Assembly (NCBI GenBank): GCA_018398575.1
Contig: JAGTXZ010000008.1
Coordinates: 1,550,001-1,614,000 of the forward strand
Direction of reading: 5' to 3'
DNA length: 64,000 bases
Source of the DNA: Ampelomyces quisqualis
Taxonomy: Eukaryota > Ascomycota > Dothideomycetes > Pleosporales > Phaeosphaeriaceae
Shown: positions 35,327 to 47,600 of the stretch, one piece after another
Position numbering within the stretch: the stretch's first letter is position 1
Layout: each line of letters starts with the position of its first letter
Program-made: the position numbers and the translations under genes
Notes under the pieces: generated by a model
The model's input: only the letters and a program-made list of their open reading frames with translations
Told to the model about the DNA's origin: nothing
Databases searched by the model: none

Positions 35327-37249
35327 ATGGCCTGCCAGTATGGTCATCCAGCCTCAGACAGCGTCCCCAACATCGTTGAAATTTCTGATTCCGAGGATAC
35401 GGACTCCATGGAAGCGGAAGTCACCCAGCACAAAGCCGACAATCGCCGACTCGCACAGGCCTTGAACTACATACAATTAGAAGGAGGTAACGACTCTCCT
35501 GCGACCTTCATTGACCGGGTCAACCGCATCGACAGGGCGCTTCTGAAGCGGTTGCATCAACCAGGGCACAGTTTTGATAGCGACATCTATCATCAAGTTC
35601 AGACCATGGTCAAGAAGGTGCAGCGCGACTTCGAAGATGCTGCAGACGAGTCATCGTATGACTTTGAGAGCGACAATGATATACCTGAGGGCTTTGTCCC
35701 TATCGAAGCTCTGTATCGAGGTGAAAGTCCCTCTCCATCTCCAACTCCCATGCCATTTGTTCCACGCGCAGCAAAGGGTCGCGCCCCTGGCTTAGGACGT
35801 CGTGAAATCGATAATGATTTGCAGCGCACACGCGTATTCAAATATGGTGGACCGGACAACGAAGCAGAGTACTGGCACAGTAATGCCCCGCCGTCTCTCC
35901 CTTTCCCGGAGACACATTTGATGGCGCATTGGGAGAGTCTGAAGATAGATTACGATCTTTCGCGACCCAATGATGCCAAACATACAGAGACTAATGTACC
36001 ATTCGATCATCCGGCACTCCAGTCGTACTTGAACCTTCCTCAGTACGAGTCTGGCTCACGCTTCAAGTTGCCTACGGTGAGCGCGAAAGACCAAATTTTG
36101 ATCAGCAGATACGGTACGAGTGATCGGCTTACAAATGTGGTGGACGGGCTCAGCAAGGTGGACGCTACTGAGGAAGGAAGCAAAGGTTACACTCGACGAG
36201 TATTTCTAGAGAAGTTCCTTGTTGGCTCTCAAAGTTAGTGCTCAAGTTCTACGATCGTGAAGTTAACTAACGATGAATCAGAGTTCTCAACGATCGTTTC
36301 GCCTTCTCAACTTCGTAGCGCAATGGCCTTCACGCCATCAAAGTCTCGAACCACCAGGGTCTCTAGCCAGGGTACGACATCTTCGGAGCGCACCTCACCA
36401 CCCTTGATGGGAGATTGTGTGTATAATACTGACAGCAAGTCAGCTCCCATTTCAGTCATCAAGCTTCCCACATCTAACCCACGCGGTGAGGAAGTACCGG
36501 TGACCAAGACCAAGATTACGCAGGGCAATGTCTATACATCCCCCGCGTTCAGGCGCATCAGCAACGAAGTTCGCCTCGCTGAGAAAACAGACGAACGTGC
36601 TGCAAGATCTGAGGTCAAAACTACATCCCCGCCGTCAGCTATCTCCAAGCCTGAGCCCACCAGGCTAGCAGTCCCACCCACTGAGAAGGCCAAGGTCAAG
36701 CCCAAGCTCATGACCTCGCCTCCAACCGCCCTCAAGCCGCAACCCACAAGAGTAGCAACACATGTCCTCATCCCCAAGCGCGGCCGCGGCCGTCCCCGCA
36801 AAGATGCAGCAAAAGCAGTACCACCCACCCCTTCCATCCGCGCCACACCCATTGCCGAACCTGCGCCGAATTCTCTCGGCAAGCGCAAACCAAGCATCGG
36901 ATCCCAACCCTACCACGACCCGACCCCAGGCTCATCCATCAAGAAAGTCCTGCGCGACAGGCCCGCGAAGAAGCAGAAAATCGCGCCGGTCGACGTTGCG
37001 CCGATTGAGTTGGAGCAAGACACGGCTGATCCGAGGTTTGTTGCGAGGCCGGTGAAGAAGTTGGTTCGGGGCCGCGCGAAGGGGGCGGAGGAGAGAATGA
37101 TGGATAAAGGACCGAGTAAAGCTAGCGTTGCTGGGAAATTGGCAAAGGCGCGCGGAGCAAAGGAAGTGGAGAAGGAAGGTCGATTCCCAATTCGTGGTGA
37201 GAAAGTGGGGCCGAGAACGACGAGGAGTGGAGTGCGGTATACAATCTGA
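35327..37249 (+). CDS. AT-hook protein with SUMO-interaction motif
   Basis: I do not recognise a named orthologue. Two open frames are joined by a 48-nt intron at 36,234-36,281 (donor GTTAGT, branch CTAAC, acceptor CAG) that removes the in-frame TAG at 36,236. The exons of 907 and 968 nt give 624 aa. Near residue 17, IVEISDSED is a hydrophobic-acidic stretch typical of a SUMO-interaction motif. The middle (roughly 150-290) has a globular-looking part with YGGPDNEAEYW and HPALQSYLNLPQ. The C-terminal half is low complexity, rich in Lys, Pro and Thr, and contains an AT-hook core RGRGRPRK near residue 467 plus several basic clusters. This suggests a nuclear DNA- or chromatin-binding protein; everything beyond that is inference. 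If unspliced, the protein would stop after 303 aa and lose the AT-hook. Confidence 0.75.
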
Positions 37250-37513
37250 GTCTTGTGGTAAATGGTATTGTGTTGTGTCTATCTGTGTTTCTGTTTTTGG
37301 ATGTGTGTTTTTTCTTTCATCTTGGAATTATTTCGACTTGTGCTTGCAATAAGATTGAAAATCTCGTTCAATGCTCGTTGCCAACCTACCCTCCTCTCCC
37401 TACATATCCTTCTGCCCCTTCCTCGCTCTCGACTTCCCGCGCTAATCGACCTGTGACCATGCTCCTGTCGTGATCGCTTCCACGTACAAGGAAAAGTTCA
37501 GAGCGTGTTCCAT

Positions 37514-38380
37514 CTAATTCGCGCGTCCCCTTCTCTTTGCCTGTTCCAAACTGATCGGATACGAACCTACTATTTTGGCGGTCGAGCTGTAAGGACCAGT
37601 ACCGTTGGTGGACGGAACCAATGTCGTTTGTTGAGCCGGGATAGGCTTTTGTAGCGCGAATTTCGTGGTGTCGGCATCAGAGTCTGATTGATTGGCTGTT
37701 CGCTGCTTTCTAGGCTTCTTTCTACTCTTACGACGTGCGGTGGGGCTTTTGATAATCTGGTTGGTGGGTAGGCGTAGGATGACAGTGTAGCCTTTTAGCA
37801 GACGGCTACCGTGGAGACGCAAGCGAATTTATCGTATTTGAAAGGCAGCATTGGGTTTGTCGTTCTCGTGGCGTACTCCAGTTTTGCTTTCGAATGTCGG
37901 TGTGGTCGGTACATCCGAAGACACTGAATCATCATCTTCGTCAGCTATAGACTGCGGGCTTGGTTTCGCCTGTTCCTTCCTTTCATCATTTTCTTTGGTG
38001 TAGACTTCCTGTCTTTCTGTTTGCGCTATCGATCAAGTGGTCCCAGAAGTTGTGTATTCTTGTTCCGATAGCCATACGCCCAATGTTCTATTTCTGCAAG
38101 AGTAGGTCCGACAGTCATGGGTGGAGCAGACGAGTCCCGTGGTGTAAGCCTTGATGTTCTCGGCGGCGATATGCCTCTTGCTAGACTTTCAGGCACTTCC
38201 ATTAAGGACTTTCATTAGACCAGTTGAGGACAATGTGCGCTCACTTACGAACGTATAGAGCAGCAAGTTTGGAATATTCTGAGTTGCTTGGCTACTTCTT
38301 CGGGCGCATGGCAGTGACCCTGAAGTGAACGGAAGGTCGTCGCATTCGGAAAAGCGTGCACGTGAAAATGACATCAACAC
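37514..38380 (-). pseudogene. Decayed gene with frameshift and nonsense
   Basis: Protein-like sequence runs along the minus strand in pieces. A first part (from ~38,371) reads MSFSRARFSECDD to NIPNLLLYTF and ends at a GTAAGT donor. A second continues from an AG near 38,215 as SLMEVPESLARGISPPRTSR to AEIEHWAYGYRNKN. A third follows in another frame after ~38,026-38,034 (QTERQEVYTKENDERKEQAK to TFESKTGVRHENDKPNAAFQIR) and is stopped by TAA at 37,829-37,831. The same frame then stays open for about 100 codons to 37,514 with a basic RRKSRKKPRKQR cluster. I read this as one gene carrying a one-base shift and a nonsense change. Unlike the left block it shows no RIP bias. An extra intron could explain the shift, but I found no suitable donor. 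Function unknown. Confidence 0.45.
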
Positions 38381-39592
38381 AGTTACTCCCTTTCACATCA
38401 ATGTTAAAGGTTTACGCCAACTCCACATATATAACTAGTGAATTGGCGAAGCCCTTTGGCATGTATATGTTGTGGCGCTCAAACACACTTGGCAAAACTA
38501 ATTTCGCTGTTGCCATCGGGTCATTATTATTATTGACCACTCTATTCTAGGGGCCGGAATCAGGCACATGGTTTTGGCACGCCTACCGAGCAATGATGGA
38601 CTTCACGCCCAGTTGCACAGCATTACACAGTAGACAAGCTTTGATGTCGCAGCCACCGACGCTCTGCCAAAGAAACACAGGAGAATGAGACATGTCCTAG
38701 ACATATGATCTTATTGTGCACTGTAGCACGGCAAGCTGATCGCATGGCCACAGCACAGACTCAATTCGAGCACTCAACACATCTCCTGACACGAACTTGC
38801 TAAGCTGTTCTAGGTCGAAACGAGATGAAGCGTTCCTTGGAGCCTTGACAACTATAACTTCCGCGGTCGCCGGTCGGCATGAAGTTATGCGATAGAACGG
38901 CTGGAGTACAACATTGACATCTACGAAAATCGGGCCATGCAGCCACCGAGTATATAATGACTTTCGGAGGCTGGGAAATGATAGCGTGGTAGGGCGACGC
39001 TGGCAGCTCACGTGTCGTGTCGTTCAGCTCATTGTGCCATCGCAACCAGGACTCACGGTGCGTCTGTTTCCCTCGTTAATCCATCCATTCCTTCCATCAA
39101 CGTCAGCGAGGCGTCCTTGGGCGCCGCTGAGGTTCGAGAGTCTGACCATCCCTTATTGATAGCACCACTTGCCATGTACGTGCTCCAAGGGGTTGCAATC
39201 CTACGCTAGCCTTTTGAAGTAGCGAAGAGGAGGAAATACCAATCGTGCTCACAACAACGCATCCAAGCTTCCCAACGGTGTCCATTTCTACAGCAAAACA
39301 AATCCAAAGCCACTCTAGAGTAAAAAGGAATACGCTAGATTGGGTTGAGTATTCACCAACCCAAGTATTCTGTCTCTCAATGTCAAAATCACCGATACGC
39401 CATCGCCATCGCCCATTTTCAGGCCCCTTCCGTGCGGGTTGCTTGGAAGTATCCATTTGATTCCTATCTCATTTCGTCATTTCTCATTCTTCCCTCATAA
39501 AGTCTGTTCAAGAGCTCTCGGGTTACAAACTGACTGTGCGTCACCGCAAACCATTAAAGCCTTTCCCAACTGGATCTAGAAAAGTGATCGAC
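38381..39592. other. Intergenic region, nothing convincing
   Basis: About 1.2 kb with only short open frames on both strands (longest 117 codons, minus, 39,103-39,456) that lack domain features and overlap one another. No RNA gene or repeat recognised. It includes the promoter of the gene starting at 39,593. Confidence 0.5.
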
Positions 39593-40640
39593 ATGTCTGG
39601 CTTCAACTTCACATGTCCAGCTGGCGGCGACTGGTAACTAATCATCGCTAAAGTTGGAGATAAAGACAAGATTAACATTCGCAGGTATGCTTGTGGGGCT
39701 TGTACATCGAAATTCGTCGGCTGTTGCACGTCTGATCCTTGTTCCAATGGCTGTGTTCAAGGCAACATACGACAAGAAGCATTCGATGTTGCGGGACATG
39801 GGAAGTTTCCAGACGCGAGCTGCGGGTCATCGAGTGATTTCTTTACCTGTACAGCAGACATTACGTTTTGGGGTTGTTGCAAGTCGGACCCATGCACAAA
39901 CACACCGGCAGCTACGTGCAAAGAGGGAGATCTAGTCCCAGCGTTCATGGAGCGACCCGAACAGTTCAATGCCTACGCGCCCTCATCATCACCCAGTGCT
40001 TCAAGTTCTTCGAATAGTGGCTCAAGCAATAGTGCTGTGGCGGGAGGTGCGGTCGGTGGAGGTCTTGGAGGAGCAATCATCATTGTAGTCCTCATTTTCT
40101 CCTTCTGTCGCCGGAGACGTAACCAGCAAGCCGCTCACCCAGAGGTCGGAGCCACTGCATCAACACCCACTATGAAAGAAGGATTTGAAAACAGGCATTC
40201 GGCACAATTTGGACAGTCACGTAAGATCATTTCAGACATTTTCTATCAATATCACATTACTAACATGCTCCCAAGCACCACCAACATACTCGTCACGGAA
40301 CCCCAACCTCTACCAGAACATGTCGGGAGGTAAAGGTCACACCTACCAGCACAACTCCCATGAGTACGGCCACAAAGGTACCGCGCCTCAGGAAATGGAA
40401 GCAGAGGCAATTTCGCCGGCCACCAACAGATACTCCGAGATACCAGCAAAAGCATCATCTCATACAGCCAATATAGTTTCTGAACTTTCAGCTGGTACAT
40501 CTCAGGCGACCGCAGAACTAGAATCACCACAAGCGTCGCCCCGATCATCGCAAGGAGAGTTTTCGACAAATTTGACAAAGCAAGTCCATCAAGATACAGG
40601 GGTGGTGTCGAAAGGCGAGACGGCACGAAAGAGTGGTTAG
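39593..40640 (+). CDS. Cys-rich single-pass membrane protein A
   Basis: Three exons (39,593-39,633; 39,685-40,220; 40,276-40,640) with 51- and 55-nt introns give 313 aa. The N-terminal ~110 residues are Cys-rich and hold two related modules: CPAGGDWYACGACTSKFVGC-C followed by SDPC and CVQGN, then SCGSSSDFFTCT with WGCCKSDPC. A Ser-rich linker follows. Next is one transmembrane segment (AVAGGAVGGGLGGAIIIVVL plus IFSFC, about residues 145-170) and RRRRNQ, which by the positive-inside rule puts the C terminus in the cytosol. The tail is Ser/Thr/Gln-rich and has a PPPTY motif at the third-exon start. There is no cleavable signal peptide, so the Cys-rich head would be outside only if the protein inserts as type III. 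It is the tandem paralogue of the next gene, with the first introns at matching places. Family unnamed to me; a wall or surface sensor is a guess. Confidence 0.8.
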
Positions 40641-41378
40641 GTACCGCATCTTAAATTATCGACGTGCTGTTCCGCGGCTTTGTAGTATACTGCTAATATG
40701 TAAATATCCAATTCTTCAACATATGCACTCTTTCTTTGCAGATGCACGTTCGTATCATTTGTCTACTCAATGGAACGACGTGCTGCTAAGCGGTATTGTT
40801 CCGCAGGTAACCATGATGTGATCTAAGGCTGAGAATAAACATATGCATGTCTCTGAAAATAGGTGCGTCGTCCAACCGCAGCACAGCACTCCGCCACTGG
40901 GGGCGCAAACCACCTTACCACATCCGGCGAACAGTACCAACCTCACCATTCAGACTCGCTGAGAGCTTGGGCCTACCTCAGACGATCACAGCACCTGCAT
41001 GAAACTTCACCATTCAATACTGTCGAGTTACGCCAAAGTTCTTTGGCGGGGCAGTAGCAGCTGCACGGGGTTGCGAGATGTTTGCTGGTTGGTGACACTT
41101 GGGCCGTTGGCCCCCCATCACGGGAGAGGGGGGGATTTTCATTGCTTAATGCCGGATGAAAATGTGTAGAAGCAAGTTTTAGAGCCGCAGTTCGGCTTGC
41201 TTTCCAGAATTTTTCCATTGCACCATGTTTGTAGGATGACTTATTGAGCTTCGCGCTCGAGCTGCCGAAGTTCATCTCAGCATTCCTTGTTTCACCCAGA
41301 GTCTCGCGATCGCATTGATCTTCTTCAAAGTTACATGTGTTTGCTGTCTTGGGATAAACATTTTTCAAGTGGTTCGGA
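40641..41378. other. Intergenic region between tandem paralogues
   Basis: This 738-bp spacer must hold the terminator of the first paralogue and promoter of the second. A 167-codon minus-strand open frame (40,973-41,476) overlaps the second gene's first exon and shows no recognisable features, so I do not call it. A poly-purine GGGAGAGGGGGGG run lies near 41,123. Confidence 0.45.
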
Positions 41379-42686
41379 ATGACATCCTCATCACTTCCAG
41401 CGTTCGGGCCCTCATGCCCATCAGGTGGCACTTGGTATGCTTGTAGTACGGGAGCGTAAGTATTTGAAACTCCCAAACAAATCCAAAGAACGTCTCGAGC
41501 TGAAGTAAAACAGCAATTTCGTCGGCTGCTGTTCCGTCAATCCCTGTGCGACAACCTGCGCGCAAGGCAATTTGTATCCGGCTTCTTTCCTGGCCTCAAA
41601 ATATGACACTTTCCCGGATGTAACATGTCAATCAGGATCCAGTCCTTACACTTGCGCATCCACAAGACCTCCCTTCCTCGGCTGTTGCAAGAAGAACCCA
41701 TGTAGCTTAGGTAGCTGCTCTGGTGACAGTCTTACAACTGCGACCTTAGGGGATGACTACCTCAAACGCGCATTTGGTGCAGTCGACGGCTCGAGTTTGA
41801 GCAGTAGTAGTAGCAGGAGCAGCAGGACCTTGAATACGGGTACGATGCGCCCTTCGAGCACATCATCAACAACAGCATCAGGGATCTCGAGCGTAGAAGC
41901 TACAGCAACTAGAGACGCTGTTGCTACTATAAAGCCAAAGAAGGATGGCACACCGGTAGCTGCCATCGCCGGAGGTGCGGCTGGTGGAGTTTTGGCGGTA
42001 GCTCTCATTGTAGGGTTGGTGATATACTACTTCTGTCACGCAAAGAAGTCTCGTAGAGGGCAAAGAGAGAGTGTTATTCGCCGACAGTCTGATCTTCCAG
42101 CTATGACGAATGCGGAGATCGAAGACAAGAGGATGCGTTCTCCTGAGGGTAAGCACCTAGATACAAGTCACCGTAACTGGATTCGGTACTAATATTCCAT
42201 CCAGCACCACTAGGCTACGTCTCTCCAAATCCAAAAGACTACTACTACGGAGCCCACACAGGCCAATATCAGCACCAACAACATGAACAACCACACTATG
42301 ACCAACACATTCCTTCACCGCACGAACTCCCCACTGAGCCTCACACTCCAGCTCCCTTCCACCAGAAACCGGTGTTAGGTCATCAACGCAACATGTCCGA
42401 GCTATCAGGGGAAACGAGCATGAGATCAGACCTCGAAACGCCTCTTGCTTCGCCTTATGCACAGTTGCAATTCATCACGCCATCGCAGTCGCTACAGGTC
42501 CATGGCTTGCAGAGTCCGCCTAGCTCGCAGAGTGGATCGAATTGGGCGCAGCATCAGAGCTGGCAGCGACCGGGTGGTGTGCAGCTTTCACATGGGTCGT
42601 CACAAGGCCTTGGCCTGGGAGGTAGTGATGGGAGTGGTATGGAGACGGGAGGATATTGGCATGAAGCTGATGGGAGCAGGTATTGA
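41379..42686 (+). CDS. Cys-rich single-pass membrane protein B
   Basis: Three exons (41,379-41,455; 41,514-42,148; 42,205-42,686) with 58- and 56-nt introns (second has a TACTAAT branch) give 397 aa. The head repeats the paralogue's pattern: CPSGGTWYAC, then FVGCCSVNPC, CAQGN and FLGCCKKNPC. A Ser/Thr-rich stalk follows. One transmembrane helix lies in the AAIAGGAAGGVLAVALIVGL segment plus VIYYFC, then KKSRRGQR as cytosolic anchor. The tail is Tyr/His/Gln/Pro-rich and more extended than in copy A, ending GGYWHEADGSRY. The start ATG at 41,379 gives MTSSSLPAFGP before the first Cys; there is no signal peptide. Sequence identity to A is clear only in the Cys-rich head and membrane region, so this is an old duplication. 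Function not established. Confidence 0.82.
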
Positions 42687-42986
42687 TCTACTTGGAGATG
42701 GAACAGCGCGTGGTTTATGGAATGTGTTGTAACTTGTTCGATTGGAATCTCATCCTTGATGTCTGAATTGTAAACAGCCAAACTGATCGCTCTATATGTT
42801 GCACTTTTGTGACACTCCTACGATATTTTCTGAACAGCAGTATTGGTAGGAATGGCATCTGTTTGCCATAGTCTTGATATCCCATAGAAGTATGTGTAAT
42901 GAGTGGCGCTGAGTGATCGGTCCCCGCCGAGACTTCACTTCACGCAACACATATCTAGCTCTGATCACGATGCACAGTTGTTTCAA
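42687..42986. terminator. Convergent 3' intergenic spacer
   Basis: 300 bp lie between the stop of membrane protein B (+) and the stop of the hydrolase (-). It must carry both polyadenylation regions; no clear AATAAA was picked out. Confidence 0.4.
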
Positions 42987-44261
42987 TCACCGCACGCCAA
43001 TCTCCCAATCGCGAAGCGTAGACCTAAGCCGATCTTCCACTCCGTGCTCAACCCAAAAGTGCCCAGCTTCAGCAACCTCGACTACCTCGACACTTGCAGG
43101 CTTAGACCCTGACGTGGCTTTCCATTGTTCGCTCCAATATAGTATGCGCTTTGCTGAAGTGAACATGTCCTGATCGCCATAGACTGCTAGTGTCGCGTGC
43201 TGGCCTATTGAGTCTTCGCCATCTCCGCTTGATTTGTGCCAGAATTTATGAACCAAGGCCGGTGCAGTGAAGGCCGATATCAGAGGCGTCACAGGCGAGA
43301 TGAGCAAATAACGAATATGTGGTAGGGCGATGGGCTGCGCGTGAGCCATATCCAGTGACTCTGGGGGGCTCTCGTCCTTGCGTCTGCGATGGCTGTGACT
43401 GAGGCTTCTCACCCTGCACCCAATCTCGATACTGAAGCCTCTATCGACACTCCTGCGAATGTCCCTACTTGCTCTCCTCTTCTCTGGTGTAGTCTCCTCA
43501 CCTCCCATCGTCATTAGAGATTTTGGCTCGTGGCCCTTTGTTCTTGACCTAGTCTCCTGCTCTCTACGACGAGAAATGTTCGTCCATGCCCTGTTACTTT
43601 GCTCTGCCAGCTTACGAGCCCTCATAAGGATCTCGTCGTGCGCAGAGCCCGTAATGGGATTTGTGAACGTCTGGAGGATCGCAGCAACAGGCGGAAGGTG
43701 TCTGAGGATCACAGAGCCGTACGAATAACCTCCCAGGATAACGGTTGGACTTGCAGGTGGCCTGAGAGGATCGGCTTGCAATGGCATGAAAGGCTGCTCG
43801 GACGCTAGTATGGCCTTCTCCACGGGGTAGGGTCGTAAGTAAGTCATGTAGTGCATGAAACACGCAGCAAACGAGATGTAGTCGTCGAGCTCTGGACGCC
43901 CCGACCAGCTTGTGCGGGCTTTGGAGCCATGTGCACCTCTTTCACACGTTAACTCTCTCCATTTTCAATCCACACGTCTATCTGGCGAAGCGTACCTGAA
44001 GTTGAAGGTGCCTACAATCCATCCAGCCTTCAGGAACTCGTCGGCCACAATGCCTACGACCCGATCATCGTAGCTACCACCCATTGGAGCGTAAGGGTGG
44101 GCCATGAGGATCCCTCTGGGCCGCCATGGTTCTGCTTCACTGAAGCCCGGCAAGTGTGCATCGCTCAACATATGTGGATGGTGTATGCGGCAATCGAGGG
44201 CTGTGTCATCGTGTACTGAGGGTATTGTGAAGCTGTAAAGTGGGTCTGGCGGGTGATGCAT
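42987..44261 (-). CDS. Alpha/beta hydrolase with long lid insertion
   Basis: Two exons (44,261-43,996 and 43,938-42,987) separated by a 57-nt intron with GTACGC donor give 405 aa. The fold is recognisable from ILMAHPYAPMGG (oxyanion-hole strand), GWIVGTFNFRGAHGS across the splice junction, and the nucleophile elbow GGYSYGS with Ser161. The acid strand is LAVYGDQDMF and the catalytic His lies in AEAGHFW. This combination resembles the small COG2945-type alpha/beta hydrolases, which have no firmly known substrate. Between Ser161 and the acid there is an unusually basic, Ser/Arg-rich insertion (roughly residues 185-275, for example EKRRASRDIRRSVDRG and SHSHRRRKDE) that probably forms a disordered lid or regulatory segment. 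No signal peptide, so cytosolic. It is divergent from the ZZ/EF-hand gene across 437 bp. Confidence 0.85.
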
Positions 44262-44698
44262 CTTTCGGGTCCACTCAAGACCCGTTGCATGAACTCATCG
44301 CATACTCGGCGAGGAGGAGGGGCACCTGGCAAGTCTATCGGAGCTGTCTATTATCTAGGCCCAGGAGGTCGGTGCAGGGTGGTGGGGTGGTGGATTGCGG
44401 AGATGCGGAGAAAGACCCAGTGTTCAATGACTTGCTTAGTCAGCCGAGCTTAGAAACATAGCTCTCGCACCTTCACCCCGACCACTTGCGCATGCCTACC
44501 TCGCCTTCGAACGCAACTGCCACTTGCAATCATGTCAAACAGCTCGTGCAAGCTGTAGCGCTACTGGCGTTTGTAGCTGCCTTGGCAATCACCACGTCAC
44601 CAGGTCGAGCCAGCGATTGCGATAGCCTCTATACCTCCTTCACATACTCCTTGGCTTGAGGTGTGAGCTGACTACCAGAACCCCTCTGACACACTGCC
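44262..44698. promoter_or_regulatory. Divergent promoter, hydrolase and ZZ/EF-hand gene
   Basis: 437 bp separate the two divergent start codons, so both promoters must lie here. I saw no convincing TATA or shared activator motif. Confidence 0.5.
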
Positions 44699-47600
44699 AT
44701 GCCGGCCTCGACCCCGAACTCCATCTCCCGCTATCGACCAGCCATCCTCGTCCTTGCTGGTGCTGCGGCAGCCTACGCGACATACCACATCTACACAATC
44801 TCCCAGTCTCCGCCCAGCGATTCTTTGCATCGAAGCAATGCTGTTCGTCGCCCGAATGCGCGCCAGCGACGGCAAGCCTCGCAGAGCGAACGCCTGAGTG
44901 CCTTGTATGGCGACATACCGGCCTTTGGCGACTTTGGCTGCCATGGAGTTCGAATCCCACTCCATCCCCATAATTTGATCTCACGCAGCGAGCTTCGAAG
45001 TGTGATTTTACAGCAGCTCCCACAGGCTACTCCCGAACAAATTGACAGAGATATCGAGTCGGTGTACGATGTGTTCCTAGATCGGCTACTTGCTATGGTC
45101 AGCCCCAACCGCCCCCCTTCTCACGTGGAGACTGACGCTATTGCAATGTGGGTTGCTGAGCGTCATGGTGATCGGATCCTGCTTCCGGCTACAGCAGTCG
45201 AGAGAGCAAGGGCGCGATATGCGTTGATGCTTGGCGACACAGCTGTTCCCATGGTCGACGGTGCCGAAAGCGTTGCAGCCACAGATCTTTCTTGTAGAAG
45301 CGACGAGGACACGGAGGGCGATAATATCGACCCTGATGGTCAGACACTCCAGCGCACACTCTACCATATCGCTGAAGATCGCGCACGTCAAGAAGGTGTT
45401 ATTCACCGAGGCGTCACTTGTAACGGCTGTGACGAGAAGCCCATTCGAGGCATCAGATGGCGCTGTGCGAATTGCGCCGACTTTGATCTGTGTTCCAACT
45501 GCGAAGCAACTAACTCCCACATCAAAACTCACATCTTCTACAAAGTCCGCGTGCCAGCGCCCTACCTCGGTATAACGAAACAGGAGCCTTTGTATCCTGG
45601 CAAGCCACACATGATGAGCTCATCCGTGCATTCTTCACTGAAAAAGCGCCTCGTAGCTGAGACCAAAATGGAGGCCGAAGAGGTTGACGCCTTGTGGGAC
45701 CAGTTCACATGTCTTGCTGGAACCGAATGGCTTGCTGATCCAAATAACATCGGATGGGCCCTTGACAGAAGGGCTTTCAATCATGCTTTCATTCCTCGCT
45801 TCAACAGCTTCGTTGCTGCCCCAAACTTAGTATACGACCGTATCTTCGCCTACTATGACTCGGACAAGAATGGTCTCATCGGTTTCGAAGAATGGATCAA
45901 AGGTATAGACGGCATGCATACCACGGATGGCAAGATCAAGAGCAAGATTATCTTCGATGGCTACGATATAGATGGAGACGGCTTCATCTCGCGCAAGGAT
46001 GTGTTGAGGATCTTCAGAGCTTTCTACGCTATTGAAAAGGAGGCCACAGGCAACTATGTCGCAGAAATGACAGAAGAGCTGTCTGTCCGTAACGCCTTGG
46101 ACACAATAAGCTCCGGCCAGCCGCTAGGGTCTGCTTTCACTCCCCACGGACTTGGTGCCAATGATGGAAGAAACCCTCGCTTGCGCGACAAGGATCTAGA
46201 CGACTTTGAGAATACAGAGTCCGTACTTCAGGAAGACAAACCTGATATTGCGGAGCGAAATGAGATGCTGAAGGCTGCAAACATACGCAGCGTACCAGAA
46301 GACCTGTCTCAGGACGAACAAGACCGCATACTGACAGACAGGTGGGCTCGTCGACAGTTTTACACCGATCAGGAAGAGGGTCTCGATCGGCCTGACTGCG
46401 CAGAAGACGACACAGCACGCGAGGATGGTGAATCCACCGAGGCCGGCGTGTCGAATGAAGAAGCCTCTGACGAAACAAACACTCGACCGAGGTGGTCCAG
46501 ATCATCCTCGAGAGTACGCTTCCAGGACGATGTCGACATGGAAACTCGATCCAATGCCTCTACCTCTTCGCGACCATTCGGTGAACGATGGGGTGGTTAT
46601 GAAATCCCGGAACCAGAAAAGGATTTGGGACGGGATGTCTTGTACCAGATCACACAGCAAGGCTTCAACGAACTGCTGGACCCCATTTTTGCAGACAGAG
46701 AAAATGATGCGATGGACGCTTATGCAACTCGCAGTGAACGCCGTAAACTTGCGACTCAACTCGAACAGCTTGTCGACCATCTCAGAGTCAAGGAAATTCA
46801 CCACCTTCGCGTAATATGCAAGATTGGCATTTTTCGATGGTCCAAGTGTATTGTAGACATGTTCTGCAGCGCCCTCAACAAAGCCTCGACTTTCTCCAAC
46901 TTCGAGAACTTTCCCGCAATATTTCAAGATGAGAATGGGCGTAGTGTCACGCTCGAAGTCGCCCAGATGAGGCTGATACGGATATATTATCTGGTACAGC
47001 TATCGTTGCTCGACAGCATAGAAATACCTGACGATGCGACGTATACCGACATGACGCTATGGAACACGTGGCTGTGTCGTAATCAGCTTCATAATGAAGT
47101 GATAGCCGTTGCCCTTACGTTTGCCGGCCGCCTTGGATGGATCTCCGACACGCAGCCAACTATATCTCCTGGGATTGCAAGCGCGCGCACTATGGCATTG
47201 CGCCGCGATCCCACAATGCCGCAATTCCGTCCTAATTCATCAGCTGATCTGCTCATCGCTGATCCCTCGACGAATATCGATGCTTCAACAACGATTGATA
47301 TGTCGTCTGGCGCTATCGATCGAGACATTTCTAGCTTCGAACCTGGGGACGGTCAACTAAGATCACGTCCTGGAGGTCCTTTCTTCGCTTGCACGGCATT
47401 CAAGCTTGCAAATACTGACTTCAGTGACCAAGAGACGGTGGTGCAGAACGACGTCAGCGCTCCAACCCATTCCACTGCACCAGTGTCGTCCGACAATGTA
47501 GAAGCAATGCCAGTTCAACCAACGACAACCTCATCTCAAGACCCTTCACGTGGAGAGTATACTGTCGTCAACTGGCGAAATTATACCGATAACCCCATGA

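Noticed and set aside
39103..39456. 117-codon minus-strand frame
   Set aside because: Overlaps other short frames in intergenic DNA and shows no protein features.
40973..41476. 167-codon minus-strand frame
   Set aside because: Overlaps exon 1 and the promoter of membrane protein B on the opposite strand; no recognisable motif.
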